Of a DNA stretch of 64,000 nt, positions 25,231-36,790 are shown piece after piece. The translations under genes were made by a program, and so were the position numbers. The DNA lies in NCBI GenBank assembly GCA_921293015.1, contig OV121083.1:32542908-32606907 (forward strand), given 5' to 3'. Below the pieces are notes generated by a model. The model ran no database searches, was not told the DNA's origin, and worked only from the letters and a program-made list of their open reading frames with translations. Numbering within the stretch: the first letter of the stretch is position 1; each line of letters begins with the position of its first letter. The DNA comes from Phorcus lineatus (lineage: Eukaryota > Mollusca > Gastropoda > Trochida > Trochidae).

Positions 25231-26589
25231 TTTTGCAATCAAAAAAAGCATTTACATGTACCATTCCATATTTTATAATTTTACACACAAAAATAGTTCC
25301 TTTGAATTTCTGTTGATTGATAATAGGCTCTGTATTTAGATACTTATCAATTTTGTAATGAAAAGATGAAAATTGCACGAGAAATTGGGATGAATTTATA
25401 TCCTCTTGGTCAAATATTTGGGTTAGATAGGTCAGATATAGCTAACATATATATCTATCAATAAAGAAGTATTAATGAAGAAACTGAGATAAACGTCTGT
25501 GGAATATTATTTAGTGATTGTCTGATATATGAAATTACATACGTTTATTATATAAGGAATATGTACGAAAGATGTACGTTTCGCAGACATAAACCCTTCT
25601 TGCAAGATAAACTTCTGGTTGACAGCCTACAGTTTAAGAAGTGTTTCTGATTTAAGAAATATGAAATCCCCCGTTATACTGATATCGGAAGTTGAAGTAT
25701 GAAATGCTATGGAATCACAGGTCCGCTAGCCGCGATGTTTTGCCTGCACCACGATCAGCTGTGAATCTAATGAACACGCGGTTGTATGTAAATGAGTGCA
25801 CGATAAATGGTTTATAGGAAAGAGCATTGCCATATTTTTCCTAACATATTGGGTTATTGTAGTGAAATAAATTACATGAGGCTCGATTACGTCATCACAC
25901 CTACTTAACATCATCCTGTTAGTTTACCAAAGAGCATAACAAAATACATCATACCGCTACCACGGCCTAACCTGTCCACTTGCGGAATTTACAGGAAACG
26001 TTCTCTGCACGCTCTCCCTTCCTTTCGCCTCAGTCGATACCTACACGCGTTACGAAATGATAATTATCCTTATCTTCGCAACACATCTTTGCAACACATA
26101 GACAATGTCAAACCGTTTGTTGAGACTTTCTGGGGCTTAAGCACAGGGTATGTAGTAGATTATACAGTAACGATACAAATATTAGTACATACACTGATTA
26201 ACCGTAGATGGTCGTTGTTCATCCTGGTCTTCCTGAACGTGGTCTTTACTGTTTGCTTCATATTGTTGATAACATTGTCACAAGCATCCTATTGCGCTAT
26301 GAAATAGGCGCCATTCCAACGCTGATTGTGGTTTACAAGCATCCAAATGTACTTTCACATTATAACTGAGTCTCCGAATGATCTCGTTAACATCAGTTAG
26401 GCCTATCTATTTTGTAAATCAGTTGTCAGTCTCCTGCTGTCCATTCCTAAGAGCTTCATATTTTTCAGATATTATTCATGACATAATGAAAAAGCTAATG
26501 CTCGCGGTTCATCCAACAGGGACTAGAAAATGTTTTCGCACATTAAACATAAAATACAACACCCACTGAAGCTGGAGACTGCTCATTCC
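25231..26589. other. Intergenic, no gene recognised
   Basis: The 72-codon plus frame at 26089-26307 is hydrophobic at its C-terminal half but has no recognisable family. Nothing else was seen. Confidence 0.45.
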
Positions 26590-26860
26590 AAACTATTTTT
26601 AGATGCGTTTGCTTCCGCTGTCAACCGAGAATTCACGGATATTACCGATGTTCCTTCCGAAGTCTACCGATTTCCTTCAAAAGTGGGACGAAGTTGCTTC
26701 CGTTAGGGACTAAAAATCTCTGTTATTACCGTTTTTCACCGATGTTGACGTGTCTGTTTCGCGATTAAGCTGGTTTTCTTCCATTATGGAAGCTTTTCCT
26801 TCTATTAGGCACTGTTTTCCTTCAAATTTGATGCATTTCCTTCAATTACATAGGGGGGCC
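26590..26860. repeat. Cryptic ~21-bp repeat with TTTCCTTC core
   Basis: TTCCTTC, TTTCCTTC and GCTTCC recur at roughly 21-23 bp spacing, clearest at 26770-26850 (TTCTTCCATTATGG, TTCCTTCTATTAGG, TTCCTTCAAATTTG, TTCCTTCAATTAC). Diverged, so copy number is uncertain. Confidence 0.4.
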
Positions 26861-27559
26861 TGATGTCTAAACGGAATTGTGTCCTGTAGAGAGAAACCGG
26901 ACACCTCATTACATGAAGATGCTTCACAATCTGTTTTTCACTTAATCGAGTAACTTTTGTTTCGTGAAGCTTTGCAAACGACAATAATAGCTTGTTTATT
27001 ATATAATTGAGAAAACAAGCTTCATTATCATTAATATTTCAGACAAACGAACATCGCAGACAGGCTTTCGGACTGGATTCCTTCCATACCTTTGTGTAAC
27101 ATCTTCCTGTGTCAGCTCTGCCTTTAAATGGTTACGTCATAAGTCTGCTTTCTGCACGCTTAGACAGGAGCTTGGATAACTTAAGAACTCATACAGCTGA
27201 ATCTTTTATACATGCAAAATGTCTGTTCGTACTGAAGTCCTCCAGTCAAATAACAAAGTAAAACGGTTGTAAGTCAAGTCACAAAAATGAAATGTTAAGA
27301 ATGTATGACGAATATTTTATCTTTGAACTATGTTTGAGTCAGCGAGACGAACATATATGTTCATTGATAGGATGTACATGTAACTTGGCACCACAAACGA
27401 TGAAGCTTTTGGGAAAGGGTTCAGGGTCTTAGAAGAACAGCAACATATCTACGGAGCTACATCAGTTATAAGACAACACACGGAAAAAGTTGCTGTTATA
27501 TTTACTACCTATAGAGGAAATATAGCACTTCATCCATTCAACACGCTTTGTATCCCCCG
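26861..27559. other. Intergenic, no gene recognised
   Basis: No gene or clear repeat recognised. Confidence 0.5.
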
Positions 27560-28500
27560 CCAAAACGAATTTATCGGTAGATATAAACACGATGTCCCTC
27601 CCTTCGTTCATCCGTGCTGGCTTTCGGGCAGTATTTTTCGTACCATAACTAAAAAACCATAGGACTTAGCTTATTGAAACTTGGTTAATGGAAAAGGTTA
27701 GGTAAGGTTATTTGGGGGTTAACGCCGCTTTAAAGAGTATTTCATGGTCACCTATCGCAGCTGCTAGTATTGATGCAGGCAGGCCATTGGTGTGGTTAAT
27801 GAAGTAATCATCATGTGTATTGGTCCCTTTTGGGGTTATCAACTTATTCGTACAGTAACTTTTAGCTGTTTTCATAGGAACGAAACTTAGAATAATGTTT
27901 CCGGAGCTGAACTCAGAAACCATCAGACCTACCGTTTAGAAACTTTTATATGAAACAATCATCTGGTGCCTCATTGGGTTTTCAACGTATTACTACTTTT
28001 ACTTTTAGCCATTTCCATAGAAATGCATCTCAGATTTTTGTGTCCAGGCCAAAACTAAAAAGACATAGAACCTAACTCATTGAAATTTGGTACATGGATA
28101 AAAAATCAAATAACGTGGGGAATTTGGGGGTTTTCAACTTCTTCCTACATTTACTATTTGCCGCTTCCATGGAAACTTAAAACTTAATTATTTTTTTTCC
28201 GAACCAGAACTCGAAAGCTATAGGGCTCAATGAAACTTGATATTTGGATCAATTATCATGTGTAGTGGTGCCTTTTGGGGTTATCGACGTCTTCCTACTT
28301 CAAGTGTTGTTTAGTTTTCATGGTATTGCAACAAAGAAGTTTTTCCAGACCTAAACTCATATGACCTAGCACATTGGAACTGTGAGTATGGTAATATTAT
28401 CATGTACATTGATGCCTTTTCGGTCTTCAACTTTTTTTTCAATTTTATCATTGGCTAGTTTCATGGTAACACAAGTTACATTACTATTTTCAGAGAAGAA
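27560..28500. repeat. Diverged ~150-bp tandem repeat, about five units
   Basis: Each unit carries CC-GA-C-AAACTCA, a segment like CATTGAAACTTGGTA, then CATGTGTATTGGTGCC, TTTTGGGGTTATCAAC and a TTTCATGG-AAC end. Units start near 27635, 27901, 28042, 28199 and 28345, and the first is lengthened by the insert at 27683-27801. Open frames inside it (71 and 67 codons) are incidental. Confidence 0.75.
27683..27801 (+). mobile_element. Small retroposon insert with 8-bp TSDs
   Basis: A ~103-bp insert (27691-27793) inside the first tandem unit is flanked by GGTTAATG at 27683-27690 and 27794-27801. It contains GGGGGTTAACGCCGC and AGTATTTCATGG, resembling the head of the short retroposon at 15633 (GGGGTTTAACG, ATATTTCAG). 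Removing it restores the expected unit length. Confidence 0.6.
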
Positions 28501-30663
28501 CCTTAACGCTGGGCACAATGAAATAATGGATGTTAAACAATTACCTTCAATCTGTTGGATGAATTCATTACCAATAAACAGCTGAGAACAGTTTCCAACT
28601 TAAATTTGACTTCTCAAGGGTTTATTAAAGAATACAGATCCATAACTAATGTTCAATATATTTCACACTTTTTCCACTCGGCGGGACTGTGTATGCTTTT
28701 TTATTTTGATTATTATTGTGATGGTGTCACCTATTGATGAAAATGTTGATTTAAGATTGATACGAAACAATGCTTGTATAACTAAATTAAGTTGTTCATG
28801 AAATGATCGATGTCTGTATCAAGTAATTAGAACGTAAATGGTTTGGGGTTTCTTGAATTGTTTAGAGATTACTTATGAAATGTTATCGATATTTCAAATT
28901 CGACTTTAAAAGGTGTTATTCCATTACCATTTGCTTTAGTCAAATTTGCTTTGCATGAATATTTTTTTTAATACACTTCTAAAATATCCATCATACAGAC
29001 TCAATATGTTGCGTTACATTTGTCAAATTCGTGTAATAATTTCACTCGATTTGTTATATTTGTTTTCATTGATGCATTTTGATTTTGTTTAAATAGAGGC
29101 CATACTGAATACAGCGTATCAACATTTATTTTTTCGGCTTGCTATGAGAGTTTTACGGGCTATATCGCCTTACTGGAAATCACTAAGCCTTTACTTTCTC
29201 TTTCTGAGGTTTTATACTGTTTTTAAAACAACAAATTACTCCGAAAACGACGCCACACACCGTAAACGTGACTTAAACATTACAGAGAGATATTTTGATA
29301 TGACATTTCTTCTTGATCAAGGCAGTATCTTGTACCTCCACTCTGTATATCGCATGCCGACAGGGGTAATGGAGGTGAAACACATTTTGTGTATTAAAAG
29401 AGTAAAATCTAAAATTTTTGCGACATCTTATTTTGGACAATGAGAAAATAGTTTTATGCGATTCAAGAAGGAAGATTTTCACTCCATACCATCGTCACTC
29501 GTGCAGAGTGAAAACTGCATCCATTATTTCTGTTGCGTCCATTTGTGCTAAAATTTGTCAGTAATGCGTGCATCATGATTAAAACAGAATTAAGTATTTG
29601 ATATAATTGTATAAAATTCCTTCATATCGATTGGCAGCATCAGTATATTAAATTCTATTAACACTTCATGTTAAATTCAAAATTCATGTTAACGCCTAGT
29701 TTGCTAGTCAATACTGTTACAACGGCTAGAAGATAGTAAACACTGAAGATATAATCAATCATAACAAATAATGCGATTGAAGGTGACAGGTTATCATTCA
29801 AAATAACAGTGTATTTGCGTGAAATTCTAATTCTGTATCAAAGAAAATAAAAATAATAGCAATTTTTCCAAGGATATCAAAATGTAAAGATTAGAATTAC
29901 AGAAAACCTATTGAAACAAGCTAGAATATACATACTGGATTGCGTGCATTTGACGTGTTACAACGTTAGAATAATAATTACCTTTTGTAATATTTAGAAT
30001 AGAGATTTAAGTGTGTTTACAAAATTAACAGTTCATTTTACTATTGTTAAACAAAAAGAAAATTTAATAATGATATTTATTCACTAGTGAATCATAGGTG
30101 ATGATGAAGCTGTCAATAACCGGAATATACATGGCTGTTATTGACCCCTCTTTGGATAACAGCAACCTATTAACATCGGCCTACCTCTTGCTGCAAATCT
30201 GTAGAGAGATAATCAATGATTTGGAAAAAACCCATTCTTGATAAGTGAGACGTTTGGACGAAGAAACATCTGTATAAAAGTAGCAAGTGAGAAACATTGA
30301 CTCATGGAGTCATTTACATGGAAATCAGCCTGAAATTCAATAAAATCCTACTACTAAGTTTCCATATCGTGAAGAAACATTACTTTTCAATTCAGATATG
30401 CAGCAACGATTTATTTTCACAAGCGGTAGTGCAAAGTTTCTTATGAATAAATGATTTTCTTAAGAAATCTCTTATTAAAAATAAGATGTAACTGGAAAGT
30501 TGTTGTACGATTATGTGACAAACATTAAAAGTACGAGTACTTTACTTTATAAGCTGGGTTTTGTTTGTCGCACGAATACAAAATATTTTGACTTTTTGTT
30601 CAGATCTCAAAAAGATAATTGTTTGTTTTAAACATCTTTTATTCAATGAAGAAAGGGATCTGA
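28501..30663. other. Intergenic, no gene recognised
   Basis: AT-rich. The 99-codon plus frame at 29144-29443 shows no recognisable domain and no coding-like neighbours. Confidence 0.5.
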
Positions 30664-30721
30664 ATCAACAAAGCATCTTTAGTTTATCTCAATCAACAAA
30701 GCATCTTTAGTTTATCTCAAT
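30664..30721. repeat. Tandem duplication of a ~29-bp unit
   Basis: ATCAACAAAGCATCTTTAGT followed by TTATCTCA occurs twice head to tail, immediately beside the point where LINE similarity ends. It may mark the breakpoint repair. Confidence 0.85.
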
Positions 30722-32101
30722 CAATAGTGTTCTTGAAATATTTTTGACTTATTCTGTCTGGACCACATGCTTTTTTTTCAGGCAAACATTTGATAATGTC
30801 GGAGATTTCATTCTGCATACTATTGATACACATAATTTTTGTTTGTTCGTTTCTCAATTGAAGTATGGTAATTGTTTATTGCCATCTTCGAGAGTAAAAA
30901 GAAAATATTCATTTAACTTGGGTTTTTTTCAATATCGGTTAACAAAGCTGGTCCGTCATCAGTCTCATTTATTCTAAGAGGCGGTATATCTGTCGTTCTT
31001 TCTAACTTTTTAACAACATGACGAAGAATTTTCCAGTATGATGGTTTATTTACTGTATTTAATTCTGAAATTCGTCAAGATTCGCGTAGAAATTTTCTTT
31101 GGCAAAATACACATGTACTGTTAGCTGTTTCTTGTATGAGATGATAACGTTTTCTTTGCCTGTTCTTTTTGCTTTCTTCCTAAACACGTCACGTCTAAGT
31201 TTTGAATCAAACCATGGTTTGACTGATAGTGATTCTAACCCCCTCATTTAGTCTGTCGTAAAAAAACATTGCATATCATCATAATGGTTAAATAATTCAG
31301 CCCATTCTATGCCTTCAATAAGATTGTTCAGAGTAGAACATTCTGCCTGATTGTAACACCATATCTCTCGTTTGTAAGACCTTTTTGTATTTATATTTTC
31401 ATTGATTGCGATATAAGTTCCCTTATGGTCAAGAATATTATCGTCAAAATTAATCACTCCACAATCATCAACATTTATTTCATCACTTACTATTATTGGG
31501 TTAAACAGAGTGTTGGTTGTTGCTGTTACTTTAGTAGGGTCTTGCATTATGTTTCTTAATTGTTTTCTTTCAAGGATATTTTTCAAGTGAGAACTTCTTC
31601 CTGACAATCAATTTAAATTCAACTCGCCAACTACTGATTTATTTGACATGTCCATTGCTCTCTCAATACTTTCATTTGGACGAGTCCAAAACTATACTGA
31701 GTTGTTCTCTGGCCTATAAGCTGTACACAGTAGAAGTGTCTTTTGTTGAAGAAATATCTTAAATAGCCACACTGTTCGTCGTAAATATTTTCCAGAGTAG
31801 TTAATCTTTAGAAAACTACTTGCTTAGATACGTAAACCATTACTCCCCCACCAAAACAAGTCCTGTCTTTACGAATAGGTTTGTGATAGTTTTCTCATTT
31901 AAGAGTTTCACCTTCGACACGTTGATATAACTGCGTTTAAGTATAAGATTCAATATCAAAGACTGACAAATACTCTTTTAAAAAGTTCTGCTTATTTCTA
32001 AAACTTCTAATGTTCAAATGAAATATGGAAATAACATATTCACCATTGTTGTTTATCTCAAAAGCCGGCCCTTTATCACCCGCAAGCTGAATTAACAATC
32101 A
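30720..32101 (-). pseudogene. LINE ORF2 remnant: APE endonuclease and start of reverse transcriptase
   Basis: On the minus strand a frame opens near 32101 and gives, with stops and shifts, the order expected of a CR1/jockey-like ORF2. FHLNIRSFRNK is the first endonuclease motif. YT-TQL follows, where the catalytic Glu position is a TAA, one base from GAA. CFGGGVMVYVS and YRPENN come next, then GELNLN where the usual GDxN Asp is Glu, and the final His motif as LDHKGTY. After it come REIWCYNQAE, KPWFDSKLRRDVFRKKAK and AKENFYANLDE (linker), SYWKILRHVVKK, and LPEKKACGPDRIS, the N-terminal reverse transcriptase motif. Similarity stops at about 30720, so the polymerase palm and 3' end are missing. 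ORF1 lies upstream at 33401-33883 on the same strand. Confidence 0.9.
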
Positions 32102-32292
32102 AATGACAATCACGGCGTTGTGGTTACCTAGGTAAGTCTGGAGAAAAGAAAGAAAAACGCTTACATTAGATAAAATGAGATTAACCAACAATATATATCT
32201 GTTGCAAGTTTACCCTTCTTCAGTAGATAACAAATTACATAATGGAAGCTTAAAGGAAATCTAATGACCGATTTTTTTCATAACCTTTAGAG

Positions 32293-32884
32293 TACAGCTG
32301 CATACCAAACATTTGTTCACATACCTGCGTATCCTAGTGCAAATATCATATAATTTGGCATTGCGAAAAAGAAACGGATGATTTTTAATTTTCAGTGAAG
32401 ATCTATTGCACCTTATCGCAGTTGATTGCCATACCCAATAGTTTATCGTAATAATTTTTGGCAGGTCATTAAGTGGCCATGGGTCAAAATTTCGAAATCA
32501 GTCAATCTTATGTTTCTCTACAAAATCCTTTATAAGTGACCAACAGCTTTAAACACAGGTCATGTTTGTTCCTTTGCATTATGTCAACATGATTTCGTTG
32601 ATTTTGTTCTAAGAGAGTTGAAACGTAACATTTGAATAGAAATTAAAGCAAATCGAAATGTAACCCCTTCTGTCTATGTAACAATGCCAAAACTCTATTT
32701 TTTTAACGAGAGAATAAACAATCCAACAACAAGTAAAAGAATGGCTATTTTACACATTGACAATGGGAGATCCTTTGTCAGTTCACCTGAAGTAATTCTA
32801 TTGACGTTCAAACCAAACATAAATTGCATGATATTTGCACTAAGATACAGTAATAAGTGAACAAACTTTTTATATGCAGCTGTA
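32293..32884. mobile_element. TA-flanked TIR element (non-autonomous DNA transposon), copy A
   Basis: The 592-bp element begins TA-CAGCTGCATACCAAA and ends with the inverted form TATGCAGCTG-TA. Inverted repeats extend about 65 bp inward (left GTTCACATACCTGCGTATCC, right complement with several mismatches). A second copy occupies 40464-41076. There is no transposase frame, so it would depend on another element. The TA at both edges fits Tc1/mariner-type integration, although TA is self-complementary and could also be part of the inverted repeat. It sits between ORF1 and ORF2 of the minus-strand LINE. Confidence 0.85.
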
Positions 32885-33400
32885 CAATTTACAATGAATC
32901 AAACCCTATCGCTAAGCGATACTGACAAAGATTGTCACCCATTAGAAAGTATTACATCGTTATTAATCTTGCAACAGCTGAGAAGCAATTGGGTTGTTTT
33001 TACATGACATCCTTTTAGGATGAGAGTAACAATGAATGTTTTGAACTTATCTTTGATAAATAACTGCAGTAAGTGAAGCTCAATAAGCAATACACGTGAT
33101 AAAGTAGGTAGAGACAAATACAAATTGAAAGTTGTCACATACACAAAAGTTCGAACAAACAATATCAACACAATTATAAAGATATAAGAATGACGCATCC
33201 ACAAAACATGCACTTTTCCTTCATGTGTCATTGGTATGAATATTTTACATAACACTTTAAACCCTTTATTCTGAATCACCAGTGACATATTTCACTCTCT
33301 ATACTTGTCCAGATCAGAATCACACTTAATCACTCTGATAGATATAAGTCCTTCAAGCTCTTCACAGAAGTAGATTTTGAGTGAATGTTTCTCTGAGTTC
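32885..33400. other. LINE ORF1-ORF2 spacer
   Basis: DNA between the LINE ORF1 remnant and the inserted TIR element. The 117-codon minus-strand frame at 32935-33288 is hydrophobic and low complexity. It lacks any LINE motif and is not supported as a protein. Confidence 0.45.
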
Positions 33401-33883
33401 TCAGTTCTCTTGATTTCTTTGTGTGAGGTCTTCGTTGATGTACACTGATCTTGTATCTTGCATGTCGTGTAGTGTGCGTCTGTTCCTGATCACCTTGTTC
33501 CTGTCGTAGTAGCTCACGAACTTCACTAGGATAGGTCGACTCTTGCCTGGCTTCTTCTTCTCAACTCTGTGACATCTGTCAATATCACCTCGACATATGG
33601 TCGGGCGTACTTGCTGAAGTATCCTGGAGACGGAGATTTCTGGGTCATCATCTGGAGTTTCTTCTATACCACTGATGCAGAGGGACTTCCGCCGACTATA
33701 TTGCTCCAGGCAGTGTTCTCCTCCAGTTCCTGTCTCAGCTCCTGAAACTCATGTTTGAGTGGAAGCATAACATCTGCTACAATACCGTGTATGATGTCTC
33801 TTGCAATGGCCGTGAATGATTCCCTGAACTTACCCTGGAGTGCAGGCGTCATGAGGTTAGCCAACTTGGTGATGAGTACATCT
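33401..33883 (-). pseudogene. LINE ORF1 remnant (RRM-type nucleic-acid-binding protein)
   Basis: The minus-strand frame VLITKLANLMTPALQGK leads through a helical, charged stretch (LKHEFQELRQELE), likely coiled coil. A frameshift near 33710-33720 moves into the frame giving LEQYSRRKSLCISGIEE, then DIDRCHRVEKKKPGK, RPILVKFVSYYDRNKV and VYINEDLTQRNQEN before a stop at 33401-33403. The LEQYSRR-x-x-L-x-I-x-GI, DID-R-HRV and NEDLT segments are typical of LINE ORF1 RRM/CTD proteins that bind the element RNA. The 5' end is blocked by a stop and abutted by the foldback element at 33898. It belongs to the same element as 30720-32101. Confidence 0.88.
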
Positions 33884-33897
33884 TAAATCGACCGTGT

Positions 33898-34286
33898 TCC
33901 GAGGAATAAAAGTTTTAAGACATTAACTCTAGCGGGATTTGAACGTATTCTATCAGGGGCTATCCTCTCCACAACGGTCTGAAAACACCCTCCTTGCTCG
34001 CACGTTCTGACGCAATCTTAACTATCCAATCACAATGACAGCGGCAAAAGCATTCGGTATCAGTATCTAGGGGCAAGTAACTCCCGTTTACCATTCGTTA
34101 ACCTTTATCGCCGCTATCGTTATTTTAAACGGGATGATATGATTGGTCCGCTAATGGCTAGGTTTTGTCTGCGTTAAACTGGTGTAAGAGAGCAAGGAGG
34201 ATGCTTTCAGACCTTTGTGGAGAGGATAGCCCCTGTTAGAATACGTTCGAATCCCGCTAAAGTTGATATTTAAAAACCTTTTCTCC
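33898..34286. mobile_element. Foldback element with ~100-bp inverted repeats
   Basis: The left arm (33898-33999, containing CTCTAGCGGGATTTGAACG and GGGGCTATCCTCTCC) is the near reverse complement of the right arm (34190-34286, containing GGAGAGGATAGCCCC and ATACGTTCGAATCCCGCT). About 190 bp lie between. No coding sequence. The right arm contains GTTCGAATCCC, a good match to the Pol III B box, and GGAGAGGATAGC upstream is loosely A-box-like but too close. Exact ends and target duplication are uncertain because the outermost parts of the arms are diverged. Confidence 0.8.
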
Positions 34287-35769
34287 TTCAAACAAATTAT
34301 AAATCAATGCTACGCATTACATAGAGAGGGAAACTTGTTGCCTTTTTAATGCAATTGTTTAAATATCTATTTATTCCTCTGTGTAATTATACTTACTCTT
34401 TGTGATGACGATCTAGTGAGAAAAACAGAAGACACAATTGTAAGAAATGTTTAAGCGTACACAATATCAAATTCGAAAATTGTGGCAAGACATTGGCCCT
34501 GTAGGTTATCAGGCTTTAGAATTATATTATAAAATATAGGTATAATAAAGATTTTTAAAAATTCCTGAAGTAGTCTCAACAGTTCATATTCCACCATGAC
34601 AAAGGAGTCTGCATGGAATGAATTAGTTTGCTGCTCTTGAGAAACAGAACAGAGGTAGTTGTTCAGGATGTGGCCCTTTGCAATCCCCACCTGGCAAGAA
34701 ATCTTTAAAACAATTTCAGCTTTATATAGCTTTTCGTTCTAAGATATAAGATAATTAGTTGTGTTTGTAACATTTCCGGGAATTATTCAACACCAGCAAA
34801 TTTAATTCAAACCGACGGCGTTTGCAACTATTTATCGATATTGTAACATGGACGTCGGTTATTAGAAGTTTAACTCGTTTTTACGTACTTATTTCGGTCG
34901 GGAAAGGACTTTGCGGCTGTTCTTTATTTTGTAAGAGATGTGATAATGTCTAACTTAATGCGAATTCCCGGCATAATTTACATTACAAACTTCGTACTGA
35001 TAACAGCAATAGTGGCATTCGTAACAGCGAGATTTTACAACTAACCTGTCTAATTAGCGACCAAAATTAGCCCAATACCATTGTGACCGCGACGCAAACA
35101 TTCTGGTTTTAAAAAGGTTTGCCTTTGTGACGTCATATCATGGGAACGACATTGAAGGCTACCGGATGAAACATAGCGGCAAACTTGGATAAAGGAAGCA
35201 GCTGAAAATATTGTCGTTCTTAAAGATTAAATCGTATTGAAATTTATTTGTAATATCTACCGGTAGACACAATCTAAAAAATGACAAAGACAACTGTCAA
35301 ATTGGAGTAGGGCGCGAATTTTAAATAAACTGGAAACTTAAATTTTGAGTCGGGCCAGGTCTAGTGAACATGTCGTATCGCCTTAGCTAATTTGCGGCAA
35401 TTCATTGTCATTCAAAACAGGGAATTTTTTCAAATCAGCCAATCGGAATCGAGAATACAGTCAAGTTACCATGAAGTTTGGAGCTTTTTCAACACGACTA
35501 ATAAATAGGGATACGTTCTTGACGCTGTTACAATGTACAATAGACTTTGGGTAAATGGCTAGTGACAAGTGGTTAGCTTGATTAGGGCACAATATGGGAA
35601 AAAGGTTTAAAACATTATAGTTGTCTCTTCTTGGTCGGTCCCATTCCATGAATGGGTCTGTTGTTTCAATTGCACAATGAGCAATTCTGGTATAGAAGTA
35701 ATTTCAAGAAAATATGCAGTCTTTTTAAGGCTGTCTTTTTTAAATTGAACTTATTCCAAAACCTTTTGG
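34287..35769. other. Intergenic, no gene recognised
   Basis: The 79-codon minus frame at 34451-34690 and the 62-codon frame at 35461-35649 have no recognisable motif. No repeats stood out. Confidence 0.5.
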
Positions 35770-36051
35770 TCAGAATGTTTTGAGAAGATGGTAATGAGTT
35801 GTCTCTCCTTCATTCTTCCAATTACGATGGCTGCCGAATGGTCCTTCACACTTGGTACACTTGGTTTGCATCGGTGAAAGTCCTTTGAAGACAATTCTGC
35901 AAATTGACTCATCGCCTTTCCTGGAAAAGACCCATTGTTGGTTTTCATGCTGAATGTGTTCCACATATTGGTCTTCATCTTTTACTGGGGGCGTTGTTCT
36001 GATGAGTTTCGTCCCATTATATAGAAAACGGTTGATTCGAAGATGTTTATG
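35770..36051 (-). CDS. Unrecognised open frame fragment with a CxxC motif
   Basis: A minus-strand frame stays open for 93 codons before its TGA at 35770-35772. It is bounded upstream by a stop at 36052-36054 and contains no early ATG, so it would be an exon or transposon fragment rather than a whole gene. It reads as ordinary protein: LRINRFLYNGTKLI, then QWVFSRKGDESICRIVFKG, then KCTKCEGPFGSHRNW, with later His residues (THYHLL) that could complete a zinc site with CTKC. I do not recognise the family. The overlapping frame from 35978 is its shadow. It lies just upstream of, and opposite to, the mariner fragment. It could equally be chance. Confidence 0.25.
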   Translation of the reverse strand, partial: HKHLRINRFLYNGTKLIRTTPPVKDEDQYVEHIQHENQQWVFSRKGDESICRIVFKGLSPMQTKCTKCEGPFGSHRNWKNEGETTHYHLLKTF

Positions 36052-36264
36052 TCAGTTGTTTAAGGATCTCTTTATTTTCTTATTCTGCATATTCCATGTA
36101 AAAGTCAATAGATTCACAGAAGGGAGTGCTGATACACCACTGTTCAAGACATCATCGTTGATGTCATTATTGAGACAGGCCATGTGACGACAGACATAAA
36201 CAACCCTTCCTGATCAATAACTTGAGATATAAAGACTGTTGAACACAGGTACCCTCCTGTAGTA

Positions 36265-36790
36265 ATGGAAAGTTCAAAAACTGAGATTCGTGCTGTTATC
36301 AAGTTTCTCACGAAAGAAAGGGTGAATGCGATCAAAATACATCAACAAATGACTAATGTGTATGGGAAAGAAGCCCCTCAATATTCTACTGTTGCAACAT
36401 TGTCAACTGAGTTAAAACGGGGTCGCAGCTTCTTGGCCGATGACCCATGGCTAGGAAGGCCTGTTGAAGCCATTACGGAGTATATGGTTGCAAGGGTCCA
36501 GGGCTTAATCATGTCCGATCGTAAAATAAAAGGGGACGAGATATCTTTAGTGTGGCATATATCATGGGAGTGTTTGCACCATAATTAATGAACACTTGCA
36601 CATGTCTAAGGTGTCAACAAGATTGGTGCCACGAAAGTTAAATGCACAAGATCGACACCAGAGAGTTGAATACAGTAGTGAGCTCTTGGACATGTACACT
36701 GCCGATCCTCATAATGTTCATGCCCGTCTGGTTACAGGAGAATGAAACGTGGATTCATCACTGTGATCCTGACACCAGGATATCGTTGTC
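36265..36790 (+). pseudogene. Mariner transposase 5' fragment, two frameshifts
   Basis: The ATG follows GTACCCTCCTGTAGTA and opens MESSKTEIRAVIKFL, the characteristic start of a widespread mariner group. IHQQMTNVYGKEAPQYSTV and LKRGRSFLADD give the helix-turn-helix region and GRPVEAITE the linker. A frameshift near 36545-36570 moves to the frame VCTIINEHLHMSKVSTR, QDRHQRVEYSSELLDMYTAD and ARLVTGE. A one-base insertion at about 36741 then disrupts the GDETW motif that holds the first catalytic Asp (here reading GE-stop, with ETWIHHCDPDT in the next frame). Similarity ends near 36790, so the second and third catalytic Asp are absent. Typical full length is about 345 residues, so about half is present. 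Confidence 0.92.

Noticed and set aside
16200-30190. Shared GACCCCTCTT-GGAT block at about 16300 and 30145 as a defined repeat family
   Set aside because: Only a short stretch aligns convincingly; too little to define an element.
32935-33288. 117-codon hydrophobic minus frame as a membrane protein
   Set aside because: It lies in the LINE ORF1-ORF2 spacer, with low-complexity hydrophobic composition typical of AT-rich non-coding DNA.
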